Assembly: GCA_021186555.1 (NCBI GenBank)
Contig: JAJKFL010000003.1
Location: 30,988,908-31,052,907, forward strand
Direction: 5' to 3'
Length of the DNA stretch: 64,000 bases
Origin: Reticulitermes speratus
Taxonomy: Eukaryota > Arthropoda > Insecta > Blattodea > Rhinotermitidae
The position numbers and the translations under genes are program-made. This document shows, piece after piece, positions 10,163 through 22,090 of this stretch; position 1 is the first letter of the stretch, and each line of letters starts with the position of its first letter. The notes below the pieces were generated by a model. That model worked only from the letters and a program-made list of their open reading frames with translations, ran no database searches and was not told where the DNA came from.

Positions 10163-12100
10163 GTTATTATACCTAACACAACGGGATGGCGAAAGTAAAA
10201 ATTAAGAGCTTTTTTCAAAACTTTGATGTGGTGGATAATATCTGCGTCCAGATTTAGAATTACCATACTAGGATTAATTTAAAAACAAACTTCTCTTTCG
10301 TTACCACAACCTTGTTAAATTATACAACTGTGCGGCCATTTAAATCTTGGATTTCACCCGTTTTTACTGTACGACCAACTTCTCTAAAAGACAACAGTTC
10401 GTGATCCGCTACACGCCATCGACTACTGAGCTGAATACCGCTCTCAGCTACTTAAAAATCATCATGTTGTGCTGAATTTTGTGACACAAAATGTAACTGA
10501 AGTTGATGCTTACTTCTGGTTTGCGACGAAGTTTACGGCATAGGCTATAGCACGTTTCAACTCTGCGACTCACGTACAGTATTCAGGTAGGGTTCAAAGC
10601 TGCACACCAGCACTGTGATTGTAGACGTTCGACATTGATATAAATAAACATCCCCGTTGATATTTAGCATTTGTCACTTTCATTCCGAAATATCAGAGGC
10701 ATATTTGATAGCGCCCCCCAAATTGTGTGTTCGGCTTATATGCAGACTACATGATAACGCTTTATTCCCACTCTTAAACTAACTAACCAACTAACTATCT
10801 GTATGGTGCACAAACAGCTAAATACAGCAACATAACTGCCAACAATATCCGATCTCACGTAAAAACTGGGCAGGTGGAAGGAAAATTAAGGAATACGAGG
10901 CAAGAACCACATTCTGCACAGGCTTCTAGAGAGAAGTAAATGGCTGACCAATCACTAACAATAGCTACAAGATGATAACACGAAAATTGAGTGTGATTAG
11001 TGTCGTTGCGTCATGATCACCCGCACAGAACGCAGTAGCCTATCATTATCAATCAACAGAGGGCCATGTAGGATGTAAAATAAGAGTTGGAGATTGGAAG
11101 TGCTTGTCTGTATGAATAGGTGGGTTGTTAGCACACAGAGTGGGGAAGGAGTTGCACGGAAGCTGTACTCTCCACATGTTATCCTAAACGTAACTCCAAG
11201 CGATCTGGAAAAGATAAAAGAGACAATAGATCTTGATTTTAATAAAGACCAACATGCCGGCAGTCAAGTGACATCTACGTTGCTGCTAGCCTTCTGCCGG
11301 CAACATACCTTCAGCAGTGCGTGTCTTCGAGTTTGTAATACTGTGCAAAAGCCAACTGTTTTTCGCTTCTATATTCGTAAGTACAATTATACGCCTTAAA
11401 TTATGTCTGCATAATATTGATGTCTGGCCTTACACGACAATACAAAGTATTCAGTGCAAAAGACGTCGACCCGAATCCAACGAAAACTAAACGAAAAAAA
11501 GGGGCAATACATCAACAAAATCTCGTTATCTCCAACAGCTTAGCTACTGTGCAACCAGCAGCCACTACCGTCTGTTCTCAGACCTATGGTAGCCAAGTAC
11601 CCTATCGTACGTCCTGTAGAAATCCCCCAGTTCCACATTTTGAATTTCGCTGTCATTTCTAAATTACCTCTGCTAATAAGAGTGACCTCAGAGCACTGAA
11701 GCCACAAACTAACTAGAATTTGTTTCCAGTGCAATGATGTTACATTGCGCTGGTAGTGTTATGCAATAATTTTATTTAACACAGTAATGGGAGTCTCAAT
11801 GCCAGTCTTGCTTCGCAAAGAACTGGGTAAATGATACAAATTTAATCCAGTGTTTCTGATGCTAAGCACACGAAGAAAGTGACCATCTTAGGTAATAATG
11901 AACCAAACAGATGAGGTTCAGAAACGTGGTGGCCAGCCAACATATGAAAGTACCGCTCCCGTATTACCTCGTATAATGAGAAAGTTTGAGGAACACATAA
12001 CATTGCAGTCGGTCTCGGGGTTCTAATACAGTATCTGCTGAATGATTATTAAGCATGATTAGTAACTTTGTAATAGTCGTAATCGCCTTAACATCAATAT
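10163..12100. other. No supported features
   Basis: Frames of 101 codons (11094-11399) and 81 codons (11417-11662) have no motif I recognise and no support from context. Confidence 0.4.
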
Positions 12101-12101
12101 C

Positions 12102-12415
12102 CGGGATAGCGCAGCCGGTATAGCAACTACGTCATGGACCATATAACAGAGGAAAAGTGGTTCGATTCCCCTCAGAGGCAAGAGATTTCTCTCTTCTCCA
12201 AAACGTCCAGACCAGCTCTGGGCCCCACACAGCCTCATATTCAGTGGGTACACGAGGCTACTTCCCCCGGGCTAAAGCGGCCAGGCCGTGAAGCTTACTA
12301 CTCCACCCAATCTATTGCCGAGGTTAATAATGAGTGGCGCTATACCTCCATTCCCCCATACGCCAGCAACGCATGCACACGGACAACTTCACATTAGTAT
12401 TATTACGCCTAGCAT
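12102..12415 (+). mobile_element. tRNA-derived SINE, family B
   Basis: Head GGGATAGCGCAGCCGGTATAG with B box GTGGTTCGATTCC, then GCAAGAGATTTCTCTCTTCTC, GGGCTAAAGCGGCCAGGCCG, and the 3' signature GCCGAGGTTAATAATGAGTGG plus CACACGGACAA. Full-length order of blocks. The short open frames across it are by-products. Confidence 0.8.
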
Positions 12416-12794
12416 TGGCAGCATCGTCGATGATAGTGATACAGTTTATAGCCTCCTCTCTGTTCCGTTTATTGTGTCCGCACGTGTGTTTTACATCATC
12501 TCTTCGCATAACAAAGTAGGATGTTTATAGCTGCAGTGAATGACACATACCATTCTACATAAACTTACACAGGCCTGTATTTCTTCTTGCTCATCGTCTC
12601 TTAACTTGTTCTGACCCCAACTTTTTACAACTATCTCTTTAAAGACGTTCCTTTTCGGTTTGTTCTTTCACACCCTTCAACTGTTATCGCTCGAGCAGCC
12701 GAACGTCAACTGTCCTCTTATTCAGTCCATCAGCGGGTCGTCTGCCTAACAACCACGACGTACCACGTCTCATAGGCTCATTTCTGGAACTTCA

Positions 12795-13060
12795 TTTCTA
12801 CGCGCGTTCGCAAAATTGCGAAAAGCGACTATTAGCTTCGTCATGTCTGTTTGTTTGTTTGTCTGTCTGTCTGTCTGTCCGTCTGTCCCTTCGCATGGAA
12901 CAACTCGGCTCCCACTGGACGGGTTTTCATGAAATTTTATATTTGAGAATTCTTCAAAAATCTGTCAAGAAAGTTCAACTTTCATTAAAATTTTACAAGA
13001 ATGTCGGGTACTTTACATGACGACCTATGTATATCTATGATAATATCTCGCTCAATTGTT
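12795..13060 (+). repeat. Interspersed repeat, family F
   Basis: GCGAAAAGCGAC, a GTTT/GTCT tract at 12847-12890, CCCACTGGACGGGTTTTCATG, and TACTTTACATGACGACCTA. It is the plus-strand counterpart of 6597-6830. Confidence 0.6.
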
Positions 13061-14330
13061 CTTATAATGAGAAATGTTTCAGACAAACGTTGTAGAGTAA
13101 ATCAAAACACGCATTGTATGTTCAATAACTGTTCTCCGAAAATCATGCCGCCTATGACATAATGTGGAAAAATGCTGTAGAGCCGTAGAGGCCACAAATG
13201 ACAATATAATACGGCGCATGCGCTTTGCATGTTGGATAACTAAGACTACAGACACACACTCAGAATATGTAATACTTATTGCTTTTCCACGGCAACAATG
13301 GTTACGCGAATGCACCTCAATGTTACATTTATACGTACATTGCCTGTCTTGTTCATCACTTTCTCTAGTTGACTGTGACATAGCAAATGTGTTGACCCTC
13401 TCCTGTGTGATCTGGACATAGTCGCAAATTACTGATAATCAAGTATGTCAGTTATATACGGTGGAGCTGAACTACAAGTTTCCTGTAATAACAATTTTTC
13501 CGAATTCTGATTTCCAACGTCCATCACGATTTCTTAAGTTTGTGATGACAATTCCAGAAATCAGTTATTCTAATTAGAAATCACAATTCTCTGCTACGAC
13601 AAGGTAACTCGCATCATTAATACGTTCCAGACTACCACACTTAACTGTTACAAACAACGGTTTAAAAAAACACATAAAACATTGGGTAAAATCATTAACA
13701 CACGTGTCTTAATTTTAGACAGAAACAGGGAGAAGTATTTTAACTTGCCATTACTATTAAATGTTGGCAATAAGCTAAAGACAGCGATACTTTCATTATG
13801 ACAGAGGAAGGGAAAAAACACACCTGAAGTGTAACACCATCTTTGATGTGTTCGGTTCACTGGAAACATGATGAGGGTCCAGTTCATTTATGAATTATTT
13901 AACAACGAATTTCACCTGTATCAGTTACATAGTTCCGAATCATAGGATGACTGTGTATGATAAACTAGGTGCCAACATAAGCGGTCACCAGGTCGACATT
14001 CGAACCAGGACTTCTCAAATACGAAGGAAGCGTTTTATGTCTCAGAGTTGTCCAAAACTTGATCCTTCGGTTAAACACAATAAAGGTGACTTTCCTCAGT
14101 AAGTTAACTGATATACAAAGGGAGTCGTTAATTTGAAACGTGGTCTCGTAAAAAGAGAATGGTCAATATGGTGCACAAAACGGCAGATTCGGAAGTTTGG
14201 AGGCAATACAGCTCAATGGTCTGACTTCGGGGGTAAGATGGACGAGCACTTAAACACCATTTTCAAGACGCCTACAGCATGCATGGTATAGAATGATTTC
14301 ACGATACTGTGAAACAAATTTTAAAACGAT
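13061..14330. other. No supported features
   Basis: A minus-strand B-box-like GGTTCGAATGTCG near 14000 hints at another SINE head, but no body could be matched. Confidence 0.35.
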
Positions 14331-14450
14331 TTAGAAGGATGCCATCGCGGCACAATTTGAGGTAATATCCCAGCACCGGTCTGGAGGGACTAAGGAAAGA
14401 ACCCCAGCCAAGATAGTCCGTGTCCCGATCGAGATTCAAACCAGGCACCT
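14330..14450 (-). mobile_element. SINE fragment, family C
   Basis: Minus strand: B-box-like GGTTTGAATCTCGATCGGG, then GGTTCTTTCC...AGTCCCTCCAG and GGGATATTACC. The GG(T)TT...CCCTCC and GGGATAT/AGT blocks match other family C copies. 3' part absent. Confidence 0.45.
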
Positions 14451-14459
14451 CCCGAATTC

Positions 14460-15700
14460 AAACTACTCCTCCACTTTGCTTCTTAGCACTAACATTAACA
14501 CAACTTCGTATTGTTGTCCTTTTGCCTGCATCATAAAAAAACAAATAACAGGCTACGCCACAGCATGTGTTACATTTCCTCAAGCACGTAAGTCGTTTCA
14601 TGTTTCCCACCTACGTAGAACTACAAAGACTTTGCCCAGGTACACGGTGGGGAAATAATTAAGAAATATTCGATTGTGAGTATGACTATACTGTTTCCCT
14701 AAACGCTGTTCACGTGTTGGTAAGCATCGTACTATATCTGACAACCTAAGTTAGAAGGAACGCATTAACCGCCTATCTTATTAAAATTAGAGGCCTAATT
14801 TACGTCTCCCTTCCACTACGCAAGAAGAAGCAGCACCTTGCTTCTCATTATAACCTTAAGACAGGATTATCCGGTCCCTTCATCTTCATTGCTGTACGCT
14901 TCTCTAGTCGCCCTTTCTTACACTTCTTAGCTGCTTTCTTTTCGTTTTTATCTTCTCTGCACACATAAGAAAGTCCTGTCTCCCTTGTCTTTTTCAATTC
15001 TGTTTTATTTAGCGGAAGCGAATTGCAGAAGGTAAAGATTAAAGTGAATTAACCCACTATGTTTATACGGAGGGAACGCAAGTAGACAGACAAAGAGACG
15101 GCACCTGAAACAGAACAGAAGAATGTTCAACTACGCCGTGACCAACAGCCAGAAGTAGGCCAGTTCGATAACAAAATCTTACAGGCTACATTTCAAAACA
15201 CTTTTTTAACAGCAAATCTTTGTTATAAAAGTTAAAATCTTTAAAGTTGTTTGGCAGGAAAATAATGATTCGTTTGAGTTACACCAGTTATACGCGACAG
15301 ACCTAGGAAATCAGGAATCAGAAGAATATGGTGTAAACGTGGTAACTGAGGTGGACAAAGTGACACTGGCATGTTTTTTACTCGGAGTGCCTTGATTTTT
15401 CCTGTTAGTATTATCCACCAGTGTTCCACGATCACATACATTCATCTACCATCGACGCTACAGAAACTCAGTAACTGCAGCGTCGGCAAAATGAAACACC
15501 AACAAGGGTGATTTTAAGGATGTTCAGAAGATAATTTATGAAATAATGCATCAGTGGTGACAAAATATATTAACTACCATCTCTGCGTGGTTCCCCTCAG
15601 TATTTTCTGCAGCACAATTACCAAACCTCATGAAAGGGTCTTCATTCGCTTGAAATTACAAGGAATTAATCTACAGCGAAAGAGCGGTAAGAATGTTTTC
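14460..15700. other. No supported features
   Basis: Nothing recognised on either strand. Confidence 0.35.
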
Positions 15701-15752
15701 ATTTAATATACCAACTAAATGCACTTACAAGACGGGATATTACAGTCACTTC

Positions 15753-15794
15753 ACTCCGACATGTTTCGGCATGATAATGCCATCTTTAGGGAGT
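15753..15794 (-). ncRNA. Hammerhead-like motif, left arm
   Basis: Minus strand: ACUCC, core CUAAAGA (one substitution from CUGAAGA), unpaired U, stem II GGCAU/AUGCC, GAAACAUGUC, GGAGU. Stem I ACUCC/GGAGU is perfect, but the lost core G predicts inactivity. Confidence 0.55.
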
Positions 15795-16407
15795 ACATAC
15801 TAAGGTTAAAACCATTTATAGTAAACTGGATTACGTCTATGAATTTCATAACCTTCAGTACAATCTGCTGCTAATACCAGTTCTTATGTGGATAAAATAG
15901 CCAATGTGAATTTTACAATGTATTGTAGATATTATATACGTCATATTATAAGACATTTAAATATAAAATATTTAGAATATATAAAACAAAATTAGAGACA
16001 AGACTGAGTTGTGGCATTATATATTCAAACGTGTACTGTAGTCCTCGATCCAATGCAGACTGTGTCCCTGTATGACACGTTGTATGGTGTGTACAGAAGG
16101 CAACTGAGTACTCTTGTACAACTTGTCATACAGGGACATGGTTCGCATTGGAACGAGGATACAGCAGACGTTTGAATACATACTGCCACACCTCAGTCTT
16201 GTATCTAATTTTATTTTATATATTCTAAATATTTTATATTTAAATGTGTTATAATATGACTTATACAGAGTGCCTACATTACATTAGAAAATTCACATAG
16301 GCTATTTTATTAACATAAGAACTGTTATTAGCAGCAGATTTTATTGAAGGGTATGAAATTCACAGACGTCATCCAGTTTACTATAAATGGTTTTAACCTT
16401 GGTATGT

Positions 16408-16449
16408 ACTCCCTGAAGACGGCATTGTCATGCCGAAACATGTCGGAGT
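16408..16449 (+). ncRNA. Hammerhead-like ribozyme motif, intact core
   Basis: ACUCC | CUGAAGA | C | GGCAU-loop-AUGCC | GAAACAUGUC | GGAGU. Stem I is five pairs, stem II five pairs; stem III would be A-C/G-U closing a two-base loop; the cut is predicted after GUC. All core bases of the hammerhead consensus are present. The tiny stem III suggests it would act as a dimer if active. Confidence 0.65.
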
Positions 16450-16500
16450 GAAGTGACTGTAATATCATGTACAGCAAGTGCATTTAGTTGGTACATTAAA

Positions 16501-16783
16501 TTAATTTCCCCCCCCCCCCCCCCCCCCCACTATGGCTCGACAGCCCCTATGGGGCCTTGGCCTCCTCGTTTTTCGAGGTTTCGCGATCACACACTTTAGA
16601 CACACCACATTCGGTAGGACTACTCTGGACGAGTGACCAGCCCGTCGCAGAGACCTCTACCTAACAACACACAACACTCACAACAAACAGACATCCATGC
16701 CCTCGGCGGGATTCGAACCCACAATCCCAGCAAACAAGCAGCCGTAGACCCACGCCTTAGACCGCGCGGCCACTGGGATCGGC
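16501..16783 (-). mobile_element. tRNA-Leu-like SINE, family A, with G-rich tail
   Basis: Minus strand: head GCCGATCCCAGTGGCCGCG, A box GCGCGGTCTAAGG, B box GGGTTCGAATCCC. GGCCG(A/C)GCGGTCTAAGGCG is the tRNA-Leu A-box region. The body has CTCGTCCAGAGTAG and ends GAGCCATAG. A target duplication ACATTAAA (16493-16500, 16784-16791) flanks it. The tail holds 21 G (C at 16508-16528) followed by AAATTAA, instead of poly-A. It interrupts the right arm of the palindromic element, so it is younger. Confidence 0.85.
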
Positions 16784-16869
16784 ACATTAAACGAAAATAC
16801 TGATTCAAAATGCACGGAACAAATAATTTTAAAATCGATAAGAAACCGTTTAACACTATAGTGTACAAA

Positions 16870-17460
16870 AAGTAACTGCCATAACTGAATGTAGACCAGG
16901 TACTGCGATTTTACGGTACCTTATCTGCTGTCAGCAGGCCTTTCCCCGTTCAGCCTTCTGCTGAAACTGTGAATCCTCAGGCATTCGGTATTACTTCCTG
17001 AACGTCAGGCAGGACCGTCGCAACAGAGCGCATACACCGATGCCAGCATTCGGAACGTGCAACCACCTGCTGTGACTACTGTGATCGTCTTTATGTTGTA
17101 CTTCCGAAAACACATTTCAACAACCACGAAGCATCAACAGTACGTAGTCCTTTAATGCGTACATGAGACACCAGAGAGACGCAGAATCAGCTGGGCCTGC
17201 TCACTGTTAAGTCTCTCAACACCACCTGAGTGTACTTATCAGTCACACAGGCAGCACTAAAGCTGCAGTCTCAAATATTCATCGTAACATATTTCAGACT
17301 GGCTTTACAGAATCAATCAAACAATATTTGAGGGAAATGAGGAAGACAAAACTGAATAAAATGCAAAAAGGATTTATAAGTTGAAGTAAAACATATAAAG
17401 CATTCTTGTTAAAACAGAAGGGTTCATCTCCTTCGTATGCTTTCCAGTTTATAACAGAAG
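16870..17460. other. No supported features
   Basis: Nothing recognised. Confidence 0.35.
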
Positions 17461-17570
17461 GTACACACACACACATATATATACATATATGCACTATTTT
17501 TTACTCTAGCAACCTCCAGAATTTGGTATTTAATAATATACATACATACATACATACATATATACATTCC
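17461..17570. repeat. (CA)n, (TA)n and (CATA)n microsatellites
   Basis: CA and TA runs at 17461-17490 and a CATA run at 17540-17568. Confidence 0.9.
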
Positions 17571-18912
17571 ATGGATCCATAATTTTGTCACAAGACAAGA
17601 GGATGTGGAATAAGTCATAACATAACATGCTCATTATCCTTTGTTTTTCTCTATCACGTAACGTACACTGAAGATATTCTGCCCTTAAACTGTCTTCAGA
17701 AACAGTCGATCGAGTTACATGTTACCGGTGTCAGCCAGTAACACGGGTAGAGCACACAATGAAGGAAGGATAAGGGGAATAACTCAAGTGAATCCGCTTT
17801 CCGAATTACGAGTCATTAAACAGCGAAACGGCTTATTCCCGGTAATCATATTACACTCCATCAAGGTCCAGGGATAAAAGAGACCGCAGGGATGGAAATC
17901 CCTTTTACATCCCATCCCCCGCCCATTTAAAAACAAAATTCGGGCTGTTTGGTTCCATAAAGATGGAATGAAATTACTAATGTAATAATACAAATGTAAG
18001 TTTTGTTCGTTTCGATAAAATTATGGGTTAACATTTGCACTCACGGCCCCTGTGCCAGGATTCAGTTCAGGCACGTCTGTTACTACATAATGTTTAATGA
18101 CAACTGTAAGAAAATAATCAATGATGTAGGTAAAGGCTGAAAAGAGTTCCTTGACCCCGACATACTCGACCGTTTATCGTAGCAGCAAACTGGATCTGTA
18201 TGCTGAGCTGCGCAGTACATAACAGTCTAATTCTGCTCTGACAAAAACCGTGAGAAACAAGAAGTTTTGGAAATAACTGGATCATCTGTGATGAAATAAG
18301 TAGAAAAAAGGACTATCGGAAGAGGCAATGACTGTTTATATTGCTTCCATTTTCATGATACACAGAATATTCCTCCGCACCTTTAGTATCCACCTATCCA
18401 ACTACACGACATCATGACAGAGAATACCACAATGTGAAAACCACCGGGGCTACAACCTAAAATTACGAGCACCTTACGTATGACAACTTAAAATTGCGAT
18501 GAGAATTATTAATCAAAAGTCACGATTTAGTGATCAATGTATGTGCAGAATTCCCTTACAGTGCTCACAAGAACTATAAATTTATAATTATGCAGTCTAG
18601 TCAGAAATTTAGAGCAGGATTTCCTTCAAGTTCTGAAACATCTGTAAATGATCAACACAATTTATTGATCAATTTGTGTGCGTACTTTTCCAGGAATACG
18701 GGTTTTTAAGAACCGGGATAGTGTTGTCGGTATGACGGATAGCGGGGCATTATAAAGTAGGCCTACAGCAACCCCTTGCTAACCGCGGCGGTAACGTTCA
18801 TGAAAAACACCGCTGTTGGGAAGGCCGAGGCATAAGGAAAAGTGGGGTTTAGATGGCTGTTGTCGCTATTAACACTGGTGAGCCCATCAAAGACGATGTC
18901 TCAAATCAACCG
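17571..18912. other. No supported features
   Basis: Nothing recognised; short frames lack motifs. Confidence 0.35.
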
Positions 18913-18926
18913 AACCTTATGCTACT

Positions 18927-19194
18927 TTTTTTTTCTTTTTCTATGGCTCGACAGCCCTATATAGGCCTGGGCCTCCTCGTTTCGTCGAGGTTTCATGGTC
19001 ACACATTTGAGACACACCACAGTCGGTAGGACTCCTCTGGACGAGTGACCAACTCGTCGCAGAGACCTCTACCTGACATCACACAACACTCACAAGAGAC
19101 AGACATCCATGCCCCGGTGGGATTCGAACCCACGATCCTAGTAAGCGAGCGGCCGTAGACCCACGCCTTAGACCGCACGGCCACTGGGATCGGC
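18927..19194 (-). mobile_element. SINE, family A, with reconstructable target site
   Basis: Minus strand: tRNA-Leu-like head (GCCACTGGGATCGGC in complement at the right end), B box GGGTTCGAATCCC, body, and an A-rich tail (T-rich at 18925-18940). Its target duplication is AACCTTATGCTACT: intact at 18913-18926, and on the right split by a MITE into 19195-19201 plus 19427-19433. Confidence 0.9.
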
Positions 19195-19201
19195 AACCTT
19201 A

Positions 19202-19423
19202 GGCCCGGTGCACACATCCGTTTTTCTAACGTGCGGTGACGCTGCGTTGCCGTAATTACGGTGTGGGATACACTGAAGTCAGTTGGGTAGTGCACACATA
19301 CCTCCGTCGACGTTGTGTCACCGTACGTCCATCTATTGCGTTGGTTTGAACTGAGTTGCTACGGCCCCGCAGCGGCAACGCAGCGTCACCGCATGTTAGA
19401 AAAACGGATGTGTGCACCGGGCC
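19202..19423. mobile_element. PIF/Harbinger-like MITE, 222 bp
   Basis: Terminal inverted repeats of about 50 bp start GGCCCGGTGCACACATCCG and end with the complement; they differ at only a few positions. The flanks are a TTA duplication (19199-19201, 19424-19426). A three-base TTA/TAA duplication with GGSCC-type ends is typical of PIF/Harbinger. No transposase is present. It sits inside the right target duplication of the SINE at 18927-19194, so it inserted later. Confidence 0.88.
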
Positions 19424-19433
19424 TTATGCTACT

Positions 19434-20559
19434 ACTGGCTGTAAAATGTCAGACTCACAAATCACGCACTGCGTTGATAAGCTGAGAGGTAGAAAACTGG
19501 CTCCGGCCACTGCTTCTGCCCTCATCCCAGCAAATGTGCGGAAGCCGTCGATTTTTTGCCTGTGTGTAGTAGGCCTACACAAATTAAAACATACAAATAC
19601 ATAAAACCAAATACCGAGACGGGGGAACTGGATAGGCCTACGTATTGAAAACTGCAGTTGGCAAAACTGGATGCAAATATAAAACTGCAGTTGATTAAAG
19701 ACCGGTGTGAAGGCCTCAGCTGGCATGATGTTCACACTTAAACTGGATTAATCGTCTGCAGGGGTGATATATGCATGGACATGCGCAAATAATGTTATAA
19801 TCCTGTCTTTTCTTATAAAATACATAATTTGGGGTAAAAATTACATTGCGAATTAATCCACAGTACCAATATTTGAAACACATTTCGACTGGTAACAAGA
19901 GACCTACGCAGGGACCACCATAGGTGTAGCATATGACGAAATGCTGAGGTTAGCTCAAAGCTCAACACTTGTATTCGGGTCTATAGCACGCATGCACACA
20001 CACACACACACAAACACACAACTTCATTCCCCAAGTTCAGGTGGGACGAGAAAGCGGGGAGGAGAGGATTTCAATTAAGGCCCCCTCCCTCCTTCCCCGT
20101 AACCATTCCACACTTACACACCCCTTCCCTCCCTCACGTATCTAAGTAGGAACGATGCCATTACCTTTTCCACCCTCTAAACCCCCACACTCCCCTTTCA
20201 GGGCAGGTAATTGAGACCCATTTGAAGTCATTTCACTTTAACAACTTCATATCTGGCTATTACTTGTGGCGGAGTTAAGGGTGGGATAAAGGTGCTGCCG
20301 CCAGTAGAGGGAGAAGGAATGAAGAGAGAGGTGGACAGGGGGAAAGATGACGTTAGCCATTTTCATTTAGAAGTGAATCAATGCAGAGAGATGAAGTTAA
20401 ATTGTAACCAAGGCAAAGGGGAAAACGTTGGTAAAAGACAGACTGAGACATCAGAAGGTGAAACGAATTATCTTCAGTTTGGGCTGTTGCACAAGTGCCC
20501 TTTGTAACATGTCATTCGCGCATTGGCAAGGCGTGAATCTTGGCGGCTTGTTGATTATT
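19434..20559. other. No gene seen; CA run at 19994-20014
   Basis: Contains a short CA microsatellite and a C-rich stretch (20080-20200). No coding or mobile-element signal. Confidence 0.4.
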
Positions 20560-20860
20560 CGTACTTAACTCAATGTGGCTATCGGACAGACAGCGTCAAA
20601 TGACAGAATGACAGCTTGCAGTGAATTGGAGAGATGTGGAAGGAAGCGGCCGTCGCCTAATGTAAGGACATATCACGGGTTTTGCCTGGAGAGACAGAGT
20701 TAAATAACGACAACTTCAATCAGGATAGTCGGCGACCCGGACGAGATTCGAACCGGATATGTCCTGAAAACGACAAACGTCAGAATGAAATACCCAAAAC
20801 GGAAGTGTCTGTGATCGTAACGAAACAGACGCAAGCACTACACGGTGGTTACTAGTTAAA
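20560..20860 (-). mobile_element. SINE, family C
   Basis: Minus strand: A-box-like GTGTAGTGCTTGCGTCTG, B box GGTTCGAATCTCG, and the family C 3' block TTAGGCGACGGCCGCTTCC TTCCAC near 20640-20665, which is shared with the copy at 53238-53560 (AAGGCAACGACCGCTTCC). Ends are not sharply defined. Confidence 0.55.
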
Positions 20861-21807
20861 AGGTGCAGCATTAAGGACTTCCGGAAATCGAACAAAATTT
20901 CTCCCACTTTCCTTCGTGCCTACAAAGATATAAAGCTTGAAAAAAAACACACCAATGTATTTGTTATTACGCCTAAATTCACTTGCGACATCAAACGTGT
21001 ACTAGATGACGCAACAACAGAAAGACCATCTGAAATATAGAGATTCCAATGTAATGCCTCAATACGTTCTTGACTACAGGAATACAAACGTGCAACTGAG
21101 AAGAAACTAGGCCCATAACTTTCTGTTCTATTTCAAGATGCCAGTTAATTTTGTTTAACAACGCACTACCATCAGTGTTTCCTAGTAAAACATATAAACT
21201 GAGTAATTCCAAACGATGCACTTTAGAGTTTAATTGGACTGTCATAGGAAGAAACAAAATAAATACTATTCGATGCAGAGGCTTTAACTCGTTGGTAACC
21301 GACCAATGACAGACCTGGCTTAGACAGACACTTGACAGAAATTAATGTGATGCTACACAAGCTTCAAGCGTACAAAAACAGGAGGCAACATCTTAGAGAC
21401 TCTTTGTTCTATGCAGAACAGCATTTAGGTAGAAAAGTTTAATGTACGGCTGAGGTTATGCCTTCAGATAAACAAGGGATTCGTCTGTACTTTTATGAAA
21501 TCGCCTCGGCCATCTTGTTCGGCTCTGGCCCTACCCAGGATATGAGATCATTAAAAACAACCCTCCCCATTACTGTTAAACTCAACTGTCAACAGTAAAA
21601 TTGTAGAAAAGGAATAAGGCTCCATGAAAGGTTTAAAAGATGGACATGAAAGAAAGGCGTGTTTTGTTGTACACTAAAAATGACATCCTCGGGACAAAGA
21701 ACCGTCTAGATACAACGTGACCCTGCCAGCCAGCTTCTAAGCAATGACGTGAAGTTTTGAGATCTCTGCTGAAAGTCTGGGCAATAAACAAGTGACAACC
21801 CTCGACT
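20861..21807. other. No supported features
   Basis: Nothing recognised. Confidence 0.35.
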
Positions 21808-21905
21808 TTCAACACCACCACCACCAGCAGCAGCAGCGCCGCTGCCGCCATCATCATCTTCCTCTTCTTCTTATTATTCTTCTTCTTCTCCTCCTCCTCG
21901 CCATG
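21808..21905. repeat. Trinucleotide-rich low-complexity tract
   Basis: CCA, CAG, GCC, ATC, TTC and CTC triplet runs follow each other. It generates a spurious lysine-rich frame on minus. Confidence 0.85.
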
Positions 21906-21934
21906 AATCATATTCTTCTTGGTTCTTTCCTTCT

Positions 21935-22090
21935 AGGCGTGTTCGCGAAATGACCATTGGCATCATTATGTTGAACCGCATGGAACAGAGCGACTCCCCA
22001 ATGAAACGATTTTCGTGAAATTTCATATTTGGGTTTTACTCAGGCACTTTACTTGAAGACCTACATATATTTGTAATACGTCTCCGTGAG
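21935..22090 (+). repeat. Interspersed repeat, family F (short copy)
   Basis: GTTCGCGAAATGACC, CGCATGGAACAG, CGTGAAATTTCATATTTG, CACTTTACTTGAAGACCTA: same order as at 12795-13060, without the GTCT tract and with a deletion in the second half. Confidence 0.5.

Larger units (their letters stand above)
15701..16860. mobile_element. Long palindromic Penelope-type element, split by a SINE
   Basis: Arms of about 380 bp (15701 to ~16080 and ~16120 to 16502) are inverted copies almost to the centre; examples are CAGTTTACTATAAATGG and its complement, and paired AAGTGCATTTAGTTGG outer ends. Each arm has a hammerhead-like motif. The sequence after the inserted SINE (16784-16860: GAAAATACTGATTC, AATGCACGG, AACAAATAATTTTAAAATC) continues the element, because the solo copy at 32990-33195 has the corresponding order without interruption. 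Non-coding; RNA from either strand could fold into a very long hairpin. Confidence 0.7.

Noticed and set aside
16038..16150. The centre of the long palindrome as a separate small hairpin gene
   Set aside because: Its pairing is part of the continuous inverted arms of the 15.7 kb element.
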